From Glycine soja (Eukaryota > Streptophyta > Magnoliopsida > Fabales > Fabaceae): 64,000 nt of DNA. Shown here piece after piece: positions 21,865 through 31,269 of this stretch (positions are counted from its first letter, which is position 1; the number at the start of each line of letters is the position of its first letter). The stretch lies in contig NC_041016.1 of assembly GCF_004193775.1 (NCBI RefSeq), positions 39,230,547 to 39,294,546 on the forward strand, written 5' to 3'. The position numbers and the translations under genes were made by a program. The notes beneath the pieces are model-generated. The model searched no databases. It was not told the origin of the DNA and saw only the letters and a program-made list of their open reading frames with translations.

Positions 21865-21985
21865 GTAATCGATTACCATAATAGTGTAATCGATTACAAG
21901 CAGTTATTTCTGGCAATGTTGCTCTCTGGTAATCGATTACCATATTTGTGTAATCGATTACAACGCATCCCTGCACCTATATATT
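21865..21985 (+). promoter_or_regulatory. Putative internal promoter of the second ORF
   Basis: Four perfect copies of the palindrome GTAATCGATTAC start at 21865, 21886, 21929 and 21950: two pairs, each with an exact 21-bp start-to-start spacing. A TATA-like CTATATATT follows at 21977-21985. Downstream is a pyrimidine-rich leader (CTCCTCTCTCTCTCG) and then the ATG at 22162, about 150 bases past the expected start site. The LTRs carry the same 21-bp pairs upstream of their own TATA box, so this looks like a second copy of the LTR promoter module. Function is inferred. Confidence 0.6.
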
Positions 21986-22161
21986 CAAAATTCAAATTCT
22001 GAAATCTGCAACTCCTCTCTCTCTCGAAAACCCTCGCCCCCAATTTTTCTTCCAGCCATATCTCAATCAATTCTTGTCCAAATCACTCCCCACAAAGCTC
22101 AAACTTCATCTTTTTTCAATCTCTCATTTGAATCGATTGAAATCCCGAAAAATCTCCTCAA

Positions 22162-23226
22162 ATGGCGGAACCATCGAAAAAGCGGAAAGGCACTTCGAGT
22201 CGGAGTCAACGACATTCCGAGGCACAGGAAACCTCAATGCCTTCCTCCATTCCCTCTGGATCATTGTTCTCATCAGAGGAACAGCGTATACGGTACACAA
22301 ACCTCTTTTCCTCTCATTCCATTATAGACCCAAAATTCATAGATATGGAGTTCTTCTCACATGAGAATTTTGAATGCTTTCAAGCATTTGAAGACTCCAA
22401 TCTTATTCCATTCATGTCTCTAAAATTACCTGTTTATTCTGATTTAGTCAAAGCTTTTTATTCTAATTTAGAAATCCATGAAGGTACTCTAATTTCTGCA
22501 ATTTATGGGATTAAGATGGTCATTGACCAATCCCTATTTTATGATTTAACAAAATTGCCTAGTGAAGGTGTACCTTTTGAGGGTGCACTGATTGATGATT
22601 GGAAATTCGATTTTTCTGTGCATGATGCCCGCCGGTTGGTTTGCACCAACAAATCGGATATGATCGGAAGGCTTCTTGCCGGATCATTGGCTTTTGAAAG
22701 CCACATCCTCCATCACCTTATTGTTCGCATTTTGCTTCCTAGATCTTCAAACCTTGCCCAGGTTTCTGAAGAAGATCTCATAGTCATGTGGGCCTTTCAT
22801 AAAGGTTTACAAATTGATTGGGCACACCTTGTTAGATATCGCATGCATAAGGCATTGCGATTGAATGCCCCTTTGCCTTATCCTCATCTTATTACCCTTT
22901 TCCTTCAACACTTCAACATCCCTCTTGATTCTGAACCCTATGTTCCAATCAAGAGATCATTCCTTATAGGCGCTTCAGTCATAGCATCCTTTGGTTATAT
23001 TAAGGAGCATGATGGCTCTTGGGTAAAGAAGGGTGCTAGAAATGTTGGTGAAGAAGGACATGAGGGAGAAGATTCATCTCTTCTTTTGAAGATTTTGGAA
23101 AGGTTTGATGGTCTTCAAACCTTTGTTGGTGAGAGGTTTGATACTTTGGAATTGCAAGTGGATATGCGCTTCAATGAAATGGAGTCAAGAATGACAAAGG
23201 TTGAAGAAGATGTATCTTACATCTGA
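22162..23226 (+). CDS. Second ORF: PF20167-like plant transposon protein, 354 aa
   Basis: This intact frame begins at ATG 22162 and ends at TGA 23226. Residues 1-35 are basic and serine-rich (MAEPSKKRKGTSSRSQRHSE), possibly a nuclear-localisation segment. The core, about 50-290, has the order SDLVKAFYSNLEIHEG, LTKLPSEGVPFEGA, SEEDLIVMWAFHKGLQIDWA, LPYPHLITLFLQHFNIPL, parallel to the broken protein at 10911-12151. Residues about 305-350 form regular heptads (LLLKILERFDGLQTFVGERF), a likely coiled coil for oligomerisation. It sits between gag and the 3' LTR, the position of the envelope-like ORF of SIRE1, but I see no signal peptide or membrane segment. Its biochemical role is unknown. That it is open while gag is broken is notable. 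Confidence 0.8.
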   Translation: MAEPSKKRKGTSSRSQRHSEAQETSMPSSIPSGSLFSSEEQRIRYTNLFSSHSIIDPKFIDMEFFSHENFECFQAFEDSNLIPFMSLKLPVYSDLVKAFYSNLEIHEGTLISAIYGIKMVIDQSLFYDLTKLPSEGVPFEGALIDDWKFDFSVHDARRLVCTNKSDMIGRLLAGSLAFESHILHHLIVRILLPRSSNLAQVSEEDLIVMWAFHKGLQIDWAHLVRYRMHKALRLNAPLPYPHLITLFLQHFNIPLDSEPYVPIKRSFLIGASVIASFGYIKEHDGSWVKKGARNVGEEGHEGEDSSLLLKILERFDGLQTFVGERFDTLELQVDMRFNEMESRMTKVEEDVSYI

Positions 23227-23717
23227 TCAAGCTTCGATCTTCCACCACCGCCGCCACCATCATCTTAGAATTATATTTTAATATTATTACTACTTTGATT
23301 TTCAGCCTTGTATTTTGGCTATATTATTATGGTATTTGAACAATTTACTATTTCCCTATTTGCATGGTATGTTTGAACAAATATTAAGTATGTTATTTGG
23401 CTATGTGGATTTTATAATGATTGTTGCTTCATGATTCTTGCTTCATGGTTTGGTTGATATTTTTTCATGAACATTGTATGGATATTTAAGTTATATTTGT
23501 ATACCTTAAGTTTGATACGCACTTTGGCTTTTTGTTGATGCCAAAGGGGCAGAGAAATGAGATTAAATCAAGAATTCACGTGAGTAAAATCAACTTATTT
23601 TTAAGATAAGCATAAATTCAAAAACAAAGGGGGAGAATTTATGTGAGTGATCGACTAGGAAAAAGTGTGTGTGTGTTTCTTGATTTCAGAAGTTGTCATC
23701 ATCAAAAAGGGGGAGAT
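23227..23717 (+). other. 3' untranslated part and polypurine tract of the copia-type element
   Basis: This stretch is AT-rich and non-coding. AAAAAGGGGGAGAT at about 23704-23717, immediately before the 3' LTR, is the polypurine tract that primes plus-strand synthesis. Confidence 0.75.
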
Positions 23718-25400
23718 TGTAGAAGCAAAGGTTCATGGTGAATCAAAGGTGATTCAAAGGTGTTTTGATGATAACAATGATGATGACAAAGGTGATGACA
23801 AAAAGCTCAAAGATCAATCAAAGAACAACTCAAGTGAATAAAAGGTGAATCAAGAACAGTTCAAGAGTTCAAGATAAGAATCAAGAAGAATTCAAGACTC
23901 AAGAAGAAAGTTTAGAGTCAAGAATCAGGATTCAAGATTCAAGATTCAAGATCAAGATTCAAGACTCAAGATTCAAGAATCAAGATTCAAGAATCAAGAG
24001 AAGGCTTAATCAAGATAAGTATGAAAAGGTTTTCTCAAAATTGAATAGCACATGGTTTTTCTCAAAACATGTTTACCAAAGAGTTTTTACTCTCTGTAAT
24101 CGATTACCAGTAGCAAAATGGATTTGAAAAAGTTTTCAAATTGAATTTACAACGTTCCAATTATTTTCAAAAAGCTGTAATCGATTACAATGTTTTGGTA
24201 ATCGATTACCAGTGCCTTTGAACGTTGAAATTCAAATTCAAATGTGAAGAGTCACATATTTTGACATAAAAGCTTTGCGTAATCGATTACACTGATTTGG
24301 TAATCAATTACCAGTGACTGTTTCTGAATAAATCAAAAGATGTAACTCTTCAAAAGGTTTTTGACTTTTTCAAATTGGTTTTAAGTTTTTTCTAAAAGTT
24401 ATAACTCTTCTAAATGGTCCTCTTGGCCAGACATGAAGAGTCTATAAAAGCAAGGCTTTGATTTGCTTTTCAATACACTTTTTTTTTTACACTTATTCAA
24501 TTCATTCATTCAATCTTGAATACTTTCCAATCAATCTCTTACAATCCTTTATAAGCCTTGAATCTCTTTGAACTTCTTTTTCTTCTTTGTACCAAAAGCT
24601 TTTCAAAGTTTTCTAGTTTTCTAAACCTTGAAAACTTGTGCTATTCATCTTTTCATTCTCTTCTCCCTTTGCCAAAAATAATTCGCCAAGGACTAAGCGC
24701 CTGAATTCTTTTTGTGTCTCTCTTCTCCCTTTTCCAAAAGAACAAAGGACTAACCGCTTGAATTCTTTTGTGTCTCCCTTCTCCCTGTGTCATTTTGAAT
24801 TCTTTTGATTCTTCCCTTTCCCTAATACAAAAGTGTTCAAAGGACTAGCCGCCTGAGAATTCTTTTGTATTCCCATTCACAAAGTATCAAAGGTTTAACA
24901 GCCTAAGATCTTTGTCTTAACACATTGGAGGATATATCCTTTGTGGTACAAGTAGAGGGTACATCTACTTGGGTTTGACTGAGAACAAGAGAGGGTACAT
25001 CTCCTGTGGATCAGTTCTAGTGGAGGGTACATCCACTAGGTTCTCAGAGAACAAGGGAGGGTACATCCCTTGTGGATCTTTGCTTGTAAAAGGATTTTTA
25101 CAAGGTTGAAAGAAATCCCAAGGACCGCAGGTCGCTTGGGGACTGGATGTAGGCACGGGTTGTTGCCGAACCAGTATAAAAACTCTTGTGTATTTGTCTC
25201 CTTCTTCCCTACTCTTTTAATTTCCACTGTGCATTTAATTTCCGCTTTTACTTTCTTTTAAGTTTCTCTTCTACTCCTTATTCTCTTAACAACATAAGTA
25301 AAAGCCTTAGAAGAGTAATTTTTTAATTAGTAAAGGTTTAAGAATAATTAATTCAACCCCCCCCCCCTTCTTAATTATTCTGAGGCCACTCGATCCAACA
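23718..25400 (+). repeat. 3' LTR of the copia-type element, 1683 bp
   Basis: It matches the 5' LTR end to end with scattered substitutions and indels. GTAATCGATTAC copies start at 24096, 24177, 24198 and 24279, with a variant at 24300. Two palindrome units differ in presence between the LTRs. The C-run near the end is 11 C at 25357-25367, where the 5' LTR has only a short interrupted stretch. It is followed by TTGGG, the second target-duplication copy. Confidence 0.93.
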
Positions 25401-26544
25401 TTGGGTACCAACAACAAGGGAATGGGGGCAATGTGGCTTGCCCCATCATTTCAGAACACAACCTAGGCCTAAGGCCATCCCCTACGACCCCCTAATTCAA
25501 ATAGTCAAAGCATAAACTTGCCCCAAATTGTCTCACGGAATTGGTCAAATTATGTACAATTCAAAGCATAAAAGGCATCAATGGAAAGCTAGAAACCAAA
25601 GGATAGCGCACTTACTTGTATGGAGTGACCAAAGACACTAAAAATGGAAGCAAAGGCACAAAAATGGTGGCCTAGGGGCAAAAACCTACAAAACCCGTGG
25701 GTGCTGCGTTTTTGAATGAGGGAGGGGAGTTTTGGGTGGAGAGAAACTCACCCTCCCCTCGTTCTTATGTTTTCAGGTGCAGGGGTGCTCGTCCAGGCGA
25801 GCTCAGCTCGCCCAGGTGAGCTAACCCTGCATTTTTTTTATTAAAAAAAAGCACAAGTACGCGCTCTCTATGGGTCGGCGTTCACTTACTCGAACCCCCT
25901 TAGGGTAAATTAGGCATCTGACCATTACCTTAAAGACACAACTGTAATAATAACTGGGAATTTAAAGGATACTAGGCTGCCTCCCAGTAGCGCTTCCCGC
26001 TTGTTCGGAGCTGGACATAGGACGACGATCCGTCGATCATGGGCCTAGCCTCTACTCGCGTCCGTCCCTGAGTACCTGAAAGCAGGAAATGACATTGCAC
26101 AGCAAATCGTGGCCGCGTTACCGCTTACCTCGATTTGTCTCTGTCTTTGAATTTGGCTCGGTATTTGACCATCGCCTAAGACGATCCTCCTCCTATCATA
26201 AGATAACAAATATGCATGCGTATGCGTATGCATGAGCGTTTTTCAAATGCAGTAATCTTTTAGCGAAAGTTGGTCGGGTTCAGTTTCAATTAAGCGCTTG
26301 GGGCATCCCATGGACTGAGCAAAAAGGCTCAGGTTATCAAATACTACACATCTTTTAAAGCACAAAGCGAGGACCGGAACCTCAATCCTACGTTCTTTTC
26401 TTTTAAAAGACTGCGATGAGAAAATTACAGAGGATAGGAATCCCTGGGGGAAACCAAGAAGAACACACAAAAATAAAAAAACATGCAGCGACTTCCTCAA
26501 TTGCCCCAGATCTTAAGCGTAGTATCGCTTGACAACATCGGAGT
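25401..26544. other. Non-coding sequence right of the copia insertion
   Basis: It continues 12152-13043 across the insertion. It contains two imperfect palindromes at 25787-25803 and 25806-25822 (GCTCGTCCAGGCGAGCT and GCTCGCCCAGGTGAGCT) of the kind seen in the Ogre LTRs at 38063 and 38850, so part of it may be an Ogre-type LTR or 3' untranslated region. LTR ends are not identifiable. No gene. Confidence 0.5.
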
Positions 26545-27700
26545 TCACGGGTAAGGTAGCTCCTCACCATCCATGTTGGCGAGCACCAGGGCCCCTCCAA
26601 AGAAAGCCTTTCTTACAATGAAAGGTCCTTCATAGTTCGGGGCCCACTTTCCTCTGTTGTCTTTCAGAGCTTGGGAGACTTTCATCAGCACCAAGTCCCC
26701 TTCGCTGAACCTGCGTGTGCGTACCTTCTTGTCAAAAGCGTTCTTCACTCGTTTCTGATACAAACGCCCGTGACTCATGGCGGCCAAACGCTTGCCTTCT
26801 ATGAGACTAAGCTGATCGAAATGTGCTTGGGCCCACTCTGATTCCTTTAATCCAGATTCCGCCAAGATTCTTAATGACGGGACTTCCACCTCAAATAGTA
26901 GCACAGCCTCCATTTCATATACTAATGAGAACGGTGTTGCCCCGGTTGACATGCGCACTGAGGTTCGGTAACCATGTAACACGAATAAAAGCATCTCGTG
27001 CTAATCCTTATATGACACGGTCATCTTCTAGATAATCTTCTTGATATTCTTTTTGGCTGCCTCCACGACTCCGTTCATCTTTGGTCTGTAGGGTGTGGAA
27101 TTGTGATGCTGGATCTTAAACTCCTCGCACATTTCCCCCATCATCTTGTTATTCAAGTTGGTGCCATTGTTCGTGATAATCATCCTCGGCAAACCATACC
27201 GACAGATGATCTCCCTCTTAATGAACCTGATCACCACACTCCTGGTGACGCTAGCGTACGACGCCGCTTCGACCCACTTAGTGAAGTAATCGATCGCCAC
27301 TAGGATGAAATGGTGTCCGTTCGCAGCTTTGGGCTCTATGGCCCCAATCACATCTATTCCCCACAAGGAAAATGGCCACGGTGCGGCCAAGACATTCAGA
27401 GGCAAGGGCAGAGCATTGACATTGTTTGCAAACGTCTGGCATTTGTGACACTTCCTCACATGGAGACAACAATCGCTCTCCATGGTAAGCCAATAGTAAC
27501 CCGCCCTTAAGATCTTCCTAGCCATGGCGTGCCCATTAGCGTGCGTACCAAAAGAGCCCTCATGGACCTCCCCCAGCATGTTCTCATCTTCCTTAGTGTT
27601 CACGCAGGGTAGCAGAACCATGTCATGGTTTCTCTTGTATAGTATGCTTCCGCTCACGAAGAAGTCGGCTGCCAATCTCCTCAACATCCTTTTGTTGTTG
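26545..27700 (-). pseudogene. Ogre integrase, inactive
   Basis: The zinc-binding HHCC part reads VHEGSFGTHANGHAMARK ... CLHVRKCHKC (about 27560-27430). The catalytic core has WGIDVIG (first Asp), then IITNNGTNLNN where the second catalytic Asp is Asn (codon AAC at 27171-27169), and NGVVEAAKKN (Glu kept). A stop follows NIKKII at 27028; the C-terminal part resumes in another frame from 26994 (TGATPFSLVYEMEAVLLFEV, KVRTRRFSEGDLVLMK) to 26545. Integrase would join cDNA ends to target DNA in the nucleus; this copy could not. Confidence 0.88.
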
Positions 27701-27749
27701 TCGGAAGCCTCCAGTGGGTACTCTTTGCTTTCAACGTATCGCTTGATAT

Positions 27750-28355
27750 CGAAATACCAAGGCTTACCGTCCCGCTCTTCTTCCACCAAATAACAATGTG
27801 CGGGTCTGCCACGACACATGAACTCAATGTACGGTAGGTCTTCGTGCAGTGTTAGCTGGAACATGGATGCTAACGTGACAAGCGCATCCGCCATTTGATT
27901 TTCCTCTCGGGGAACGTGATGGAAGGAGATCTCATCAAAGAAACCAGCCAATTCCTTGATATAGGCCTGGTAGGGTATTAGCTTGTGGTCTCTAGTTTCC
28001 CATTCCCTTCTCAGCTGGTGAATCACCAGCGCTGAGTCTCCGTACACCTGAGTAGCTTGACATTGAAGTCAATTGTTGCTTGGACGGCCAGGGCGCATGC
28101 TTCATATTCAGCCATGTTGTGGGTGCAGTCAAACCCTAGCCTGGCTGTGAAAGGTATACATTGATTGTCCGGAGAGACCAATACTACCCGAACGCCATGG
28201 CCTAGAACATTTGACGCTCCATCAAACCACTCGATCCACTTGTCCCGGTCCTCATCCAGCTTTTCCTCAAACAAGTCCATGATGTACTCATCCGGGAACT
28301 CGAGATGCATGGTTTGATAGTCGTTGAGAGGCTCTTGAGCCAAATAATCTGCCAA
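27750..28355 (-). pseudogene. Archaeal-type RNase H domain of the Ogre element
   Basis: A second RNase H, characteristic of the Tat clade, follows the gypsy RNase H. Visible blocks are WFDGASNVLGHGV (Asp), HNMAEYEACALAVQ (Glu) and YGDSALVIHQ (Asp), then HVPREENQMADALVTLASM. The frame shifts once near 28030-28050, between the second and third blocks. Catalytic acidic residues are retained, but the shift disables the copy. Confidence 0.82.
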
Positions 28356-28451
28356 GGCACTTCCCTTTATCGCCTTTTAGGTGGCATAGACTATATCGAA
28401 CTCAGATAGCAAAACCTGCCACCGGGCGATCCGCCCCGTTAGAGCAGGCTT

Positions 28452-29729
28452 CTAAAAAATGTACTTGACCGGGTCCATCTTGGATATCAGCCAGGTGGTA
28501 TGGCTTAACATGTATTGTCTTAGACGGTGGGATGCCCAGACTAAAGCACAACACGTTCTTTCCAGCAGGGAGTAGTTCATTTCACAGGCTATGAACTTCT
28601 TACTCAAGTAGTAGACGGCGCGCTCTCTTTTCCTGGACTCGTCATGTTGCCCCAGCATACACCCCATTGACTCATCCAAAATCGTCATATATAAGATGAG
28701 AGGTCTTCCAGGCACCGGCGGCATAAGCACGGGAGGGTTCATGAGGCAGTGTTTGATCCTTCCAAATGCCTCTTATCAGTCCTCGTTCCAGCGGACGGAT
28801 TGGTTTTTGCGTAAGAGTTTGAACAACGACTCACAGATAGCGGTGAGCTGTGATATGAATCTGGCAATGTAGTTCAAATGCCCCAGGAAACCTCGGACCT
28901 GCCTCTCGGTACGCGGTTCTGGCATTTCAAGGATGGCTTTCACCTTTTCAGGGTCCACCTCCATCCCTTTCTGGCTTACGATGAAACCCAGTAATTTCCC
29001 TGACTTGACCCCGAAGGTGCACTTAGTGGGGTTTAATCTCAATCGATACTTCCTAAGCCTTTTGAACAACTTCCGCAAGTTGACAAGGTGTTCCTCCTCG
29101 GTCTTAGACTTAGCGATCATGTCGTCCACATAGACCTCAATTTCTCGGTGCATCATATCGTGGAACAAAGCCACCATAGCTCGTTGATAAGTTGCCCAGG
29201 CGTTCTTGAGTCCAAAGGACATCACCTTATAACAGAACGTCCCCCACAGGGTGACGAAGGTAGTCTTTTCCATATCCTCTGGCGCCATTTTTATCTGATT
29301 GTAACCGGAGAACCCATCCATGAAGGAAAACAGAGCGAAATTGGCAGTATTATCCACGATGATATCGATGTGCGGCAGAGGAAAATTGTCCTTGGGACTG
29401 GCTCGATTCAGGTCCCGATAATCTACGCACATTGGTACCTTCCCATCCTTCTTAGGGACTGGTACAATGTTGGCAACCCATTCCGGGTACCGAGCGATAG
29501 CCAAAAAACCAGCGTCAAATTATTTCTTTACCTCTTCTTTTATTTTCAAGGACGTCTCGGGTTTCATCCTCCTCAGCTTTTGTTTTACCGGGGAACACTC
29601 AGGATTTAGAGGCAATCTGGGTTGTACGATGTTAGAACTCAAACCGGGCATATCTTGGTATGACCAGCCAAAGATGTCTTGGTAGTCTTTTAGAAGGGCC
29701 ATCAATTCTTCACGGATGGGTGCGGTCAT
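28452..29729 (-). pseudogene. Ogre reverse transcriptase and gypsy RNase H
   Basis: The RT has WVANIVPVPKKDGKVPMCVD, LFSFMDGFSGYNQI (catalytic Asp), the YVDDMIAKS active site and GHLNYIARFISQL. The upstream part (DIFGWSYQDMPGLSS, 29520-29729) is separated by a TAA near 29520. RNase H follows at 28742-28452 (LILYMTILDESMGCMLGQ, RAVYYLSKKF), with a stop near 28452. Catalytic aspartates of RT are intact, so inactivation is by stops and shifts rather than active-site loss. Confidence 0.9.
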
Positions 29730-30330
29730 ACCCGTACCTATCTTTACTTCCTTTTTCCCACTGCCGGTTCCTAATTATACTAGTTCTATCTCTTCTTGAT
29801 GAGGCTCCATCTCTCGGTCCTCCTGAGCGACTATCTTCTCCAACTCTGGGGGAAGTCCCACATCCTCGTCCTCTTCACTCTCCGTTTGACCCGCTTCTTG
29901 CTTGAAATCGATAGTCGGGTCCTGGGTATTAGTACCTTCGAGGGACTCGTTGTCGGATCTGGCGTTTTAAGCGTAAAGAAATAAACATGCAAATGAATGA
30001 GAATGGGTAGAGGCGCAGGAAAAGATGAAGAAAGATCTTTATATTATAAATTCAGGTACAAAAGACATAATGCCTTAACAAAAGGAAACTCTAAAGCCTA
30101 GGCCCAACCGTAGAGTTTAAAAGCCACAAAGGGTTACATTATGCTTGTCGCGTAAACGTGCGATCCTCCACTCGCCAATTTTCTAGTCGGAAACCAGGAG
30201 GGCATGGTCATACCAAATCTGAACTACTCGAGGAGTCATCCTCGCATATCGCAACGACTTGGCCTTCGTGTGTTAGACCCGCACTTATAAAGCTCCTACT
30301 GATGTGGCAGGGCGGGGCCCCTTCGACTTT

Positions 30331-30546
30331 TCATCCCAATCGCGAACCTTGGCCTTTGCTCTTCCCTTCTGCGATACTTTTCCTTATGTCCGCTTGTGTG
30401 GGTTTATAGCCCAACCCAAACCTCCCGCGGTTTCCTCTGGTGCTTACCAGGCTGGTTTTGTCGCCGTTGTTCTTGCCTAAACCCATTTCGGGCTCGTAGC
30501 CATACCCCAACATCACCCGGGCCACCATCATTGCCGTATCGGACAA
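30331..30546 (-). pseudogene. G-patch segment of Ogre pol
   Basis: The frame reads MLGYGYEPEMGLGKNNGD ... GRFGLGYKPTQAD, a glycine-rich G-patch-like motif found between protease and RT in Tat/Ogre polyproteins and thought to bind RNA. It ends at a stop near 30331, and the reading continues to RT only with frame changes. The ~0.6 kb to RT includes an acidic linker (ESEEDEDVGLPPELEKIV). Confidence 0.7.
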
Positions 30547-30600
30547 GCAAGACTGCCCAGAGAGCGAATCTACGAAGGCAATGCTTACAATCTCAAAAGA

Positions 30601-31269
30601 TTAGAAGGCCGTTTCCAATGACTCCTCCGCGGCTTCCACATATGGCATAGAGGACGGGCAACTTGCCAAGACGTCTTCCTCCCCCGATACCATGACCAAA
30701 TGCCCCTCCACTACGAACTTCAATTTTTGGTGGAGTGTAGAGGGAACGACTCCCACCGAGTGGATCCATGGGCGTCCCAAAAGACTGTTGTAAGCCGGGT
30801 TAATATCCATCACTTGGAACGTAACCTGACAGGTATGGGGCCCTATCTGTACAGGGAGGTCGATCTCTCCCCTCACCTCTCAGCGGCTGCCGTCGAAGGC
30901 ACGGACCACCATGGAACTTGGCCTTAGATGGGAAGCGTTAAACGGCAATTTCTCCAACGTGCTTTTGGGCATTATGTTCAAACTGGAGCCGTTATCGATG
31001 AGTACCTTGGCCACAACGTGGTCCATGCATTTGACTGACACATGCAAAGCCCTGTTATGCCCTCTCCCCTCGGCAGGGATTTCCTCTTCAGCGAAGGTGA
31101 GATAGTTGTTGGCGGTGATGTTATTGACGAGTCCCCCAAAGCCTTCTACGGAGATGTCTTGGGCTACATGAGCTTCGTTCAAGACCTTTACTAGCAAAGC
31201 CCGATGAGGCTCAGAGCTCATGAACAGTTCCAAAAGAGACTCTGGCAGGGGTTTTGTTGAGCTGCTCAA
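30601..31269 (-). pseudogene. Ogre aspartic protease
   Basis: The active-site block is AKVLIDNGSSLNIMPKSTL (about 31010-30955); the conserved second block is NPAYNSLLGRPWIHSVGVVP (about 30800-30740). A stop falls between GSR and MRGEIDLPV near 30878. The domain would cut the Gag-Pol precursor. Confidence 0.85.

Larger units (their letters stand above)
13044..25400 (+). mobile_element. Pol-less Ty1-copia-type element with gag and extra ORF
   Basis: The LTRs at 13044-14714 and 23718-25400 both begin TGTAGAAGC and end CGATCCAACA, and are flanked by TTGGG on each side (13039-13043 and 25401-25405), so this is a complete insertion. An iMet-type primer site follows the left LTR and a polypurine tract (AAAAAGGGGGAGAT) precedes the right one, as in SIRE-type copia elements. 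The internal part, excluding the nested element B, is about 3.5 kb. It encodes gag with a zinc knuckle and a separate 354-codon ORF; protease, integrase, RT and RNase H are absent. It must therefore depend on an autonomous partner. Non-autonomous soybean elements of this kind have been described (SNRE with partner SARE); membership here would need a search. Confidence 0.93.

Noticed and set aside
22162..23226. Envelope-like protein, by position in a SIRE-type element
   Set aside because: No signal peptide, no transmembrane segment and no fusion-like stretch; it fits the plant transposon protein family better.
13044..25400. Hidden pol gene inside the copia element
   Set aside because: The only RT-like sequence inside is in element B, on the opposite strand and of gypsy type; 21390-22161 and 23227-23717 hold no protease, integrase or RT motifs.
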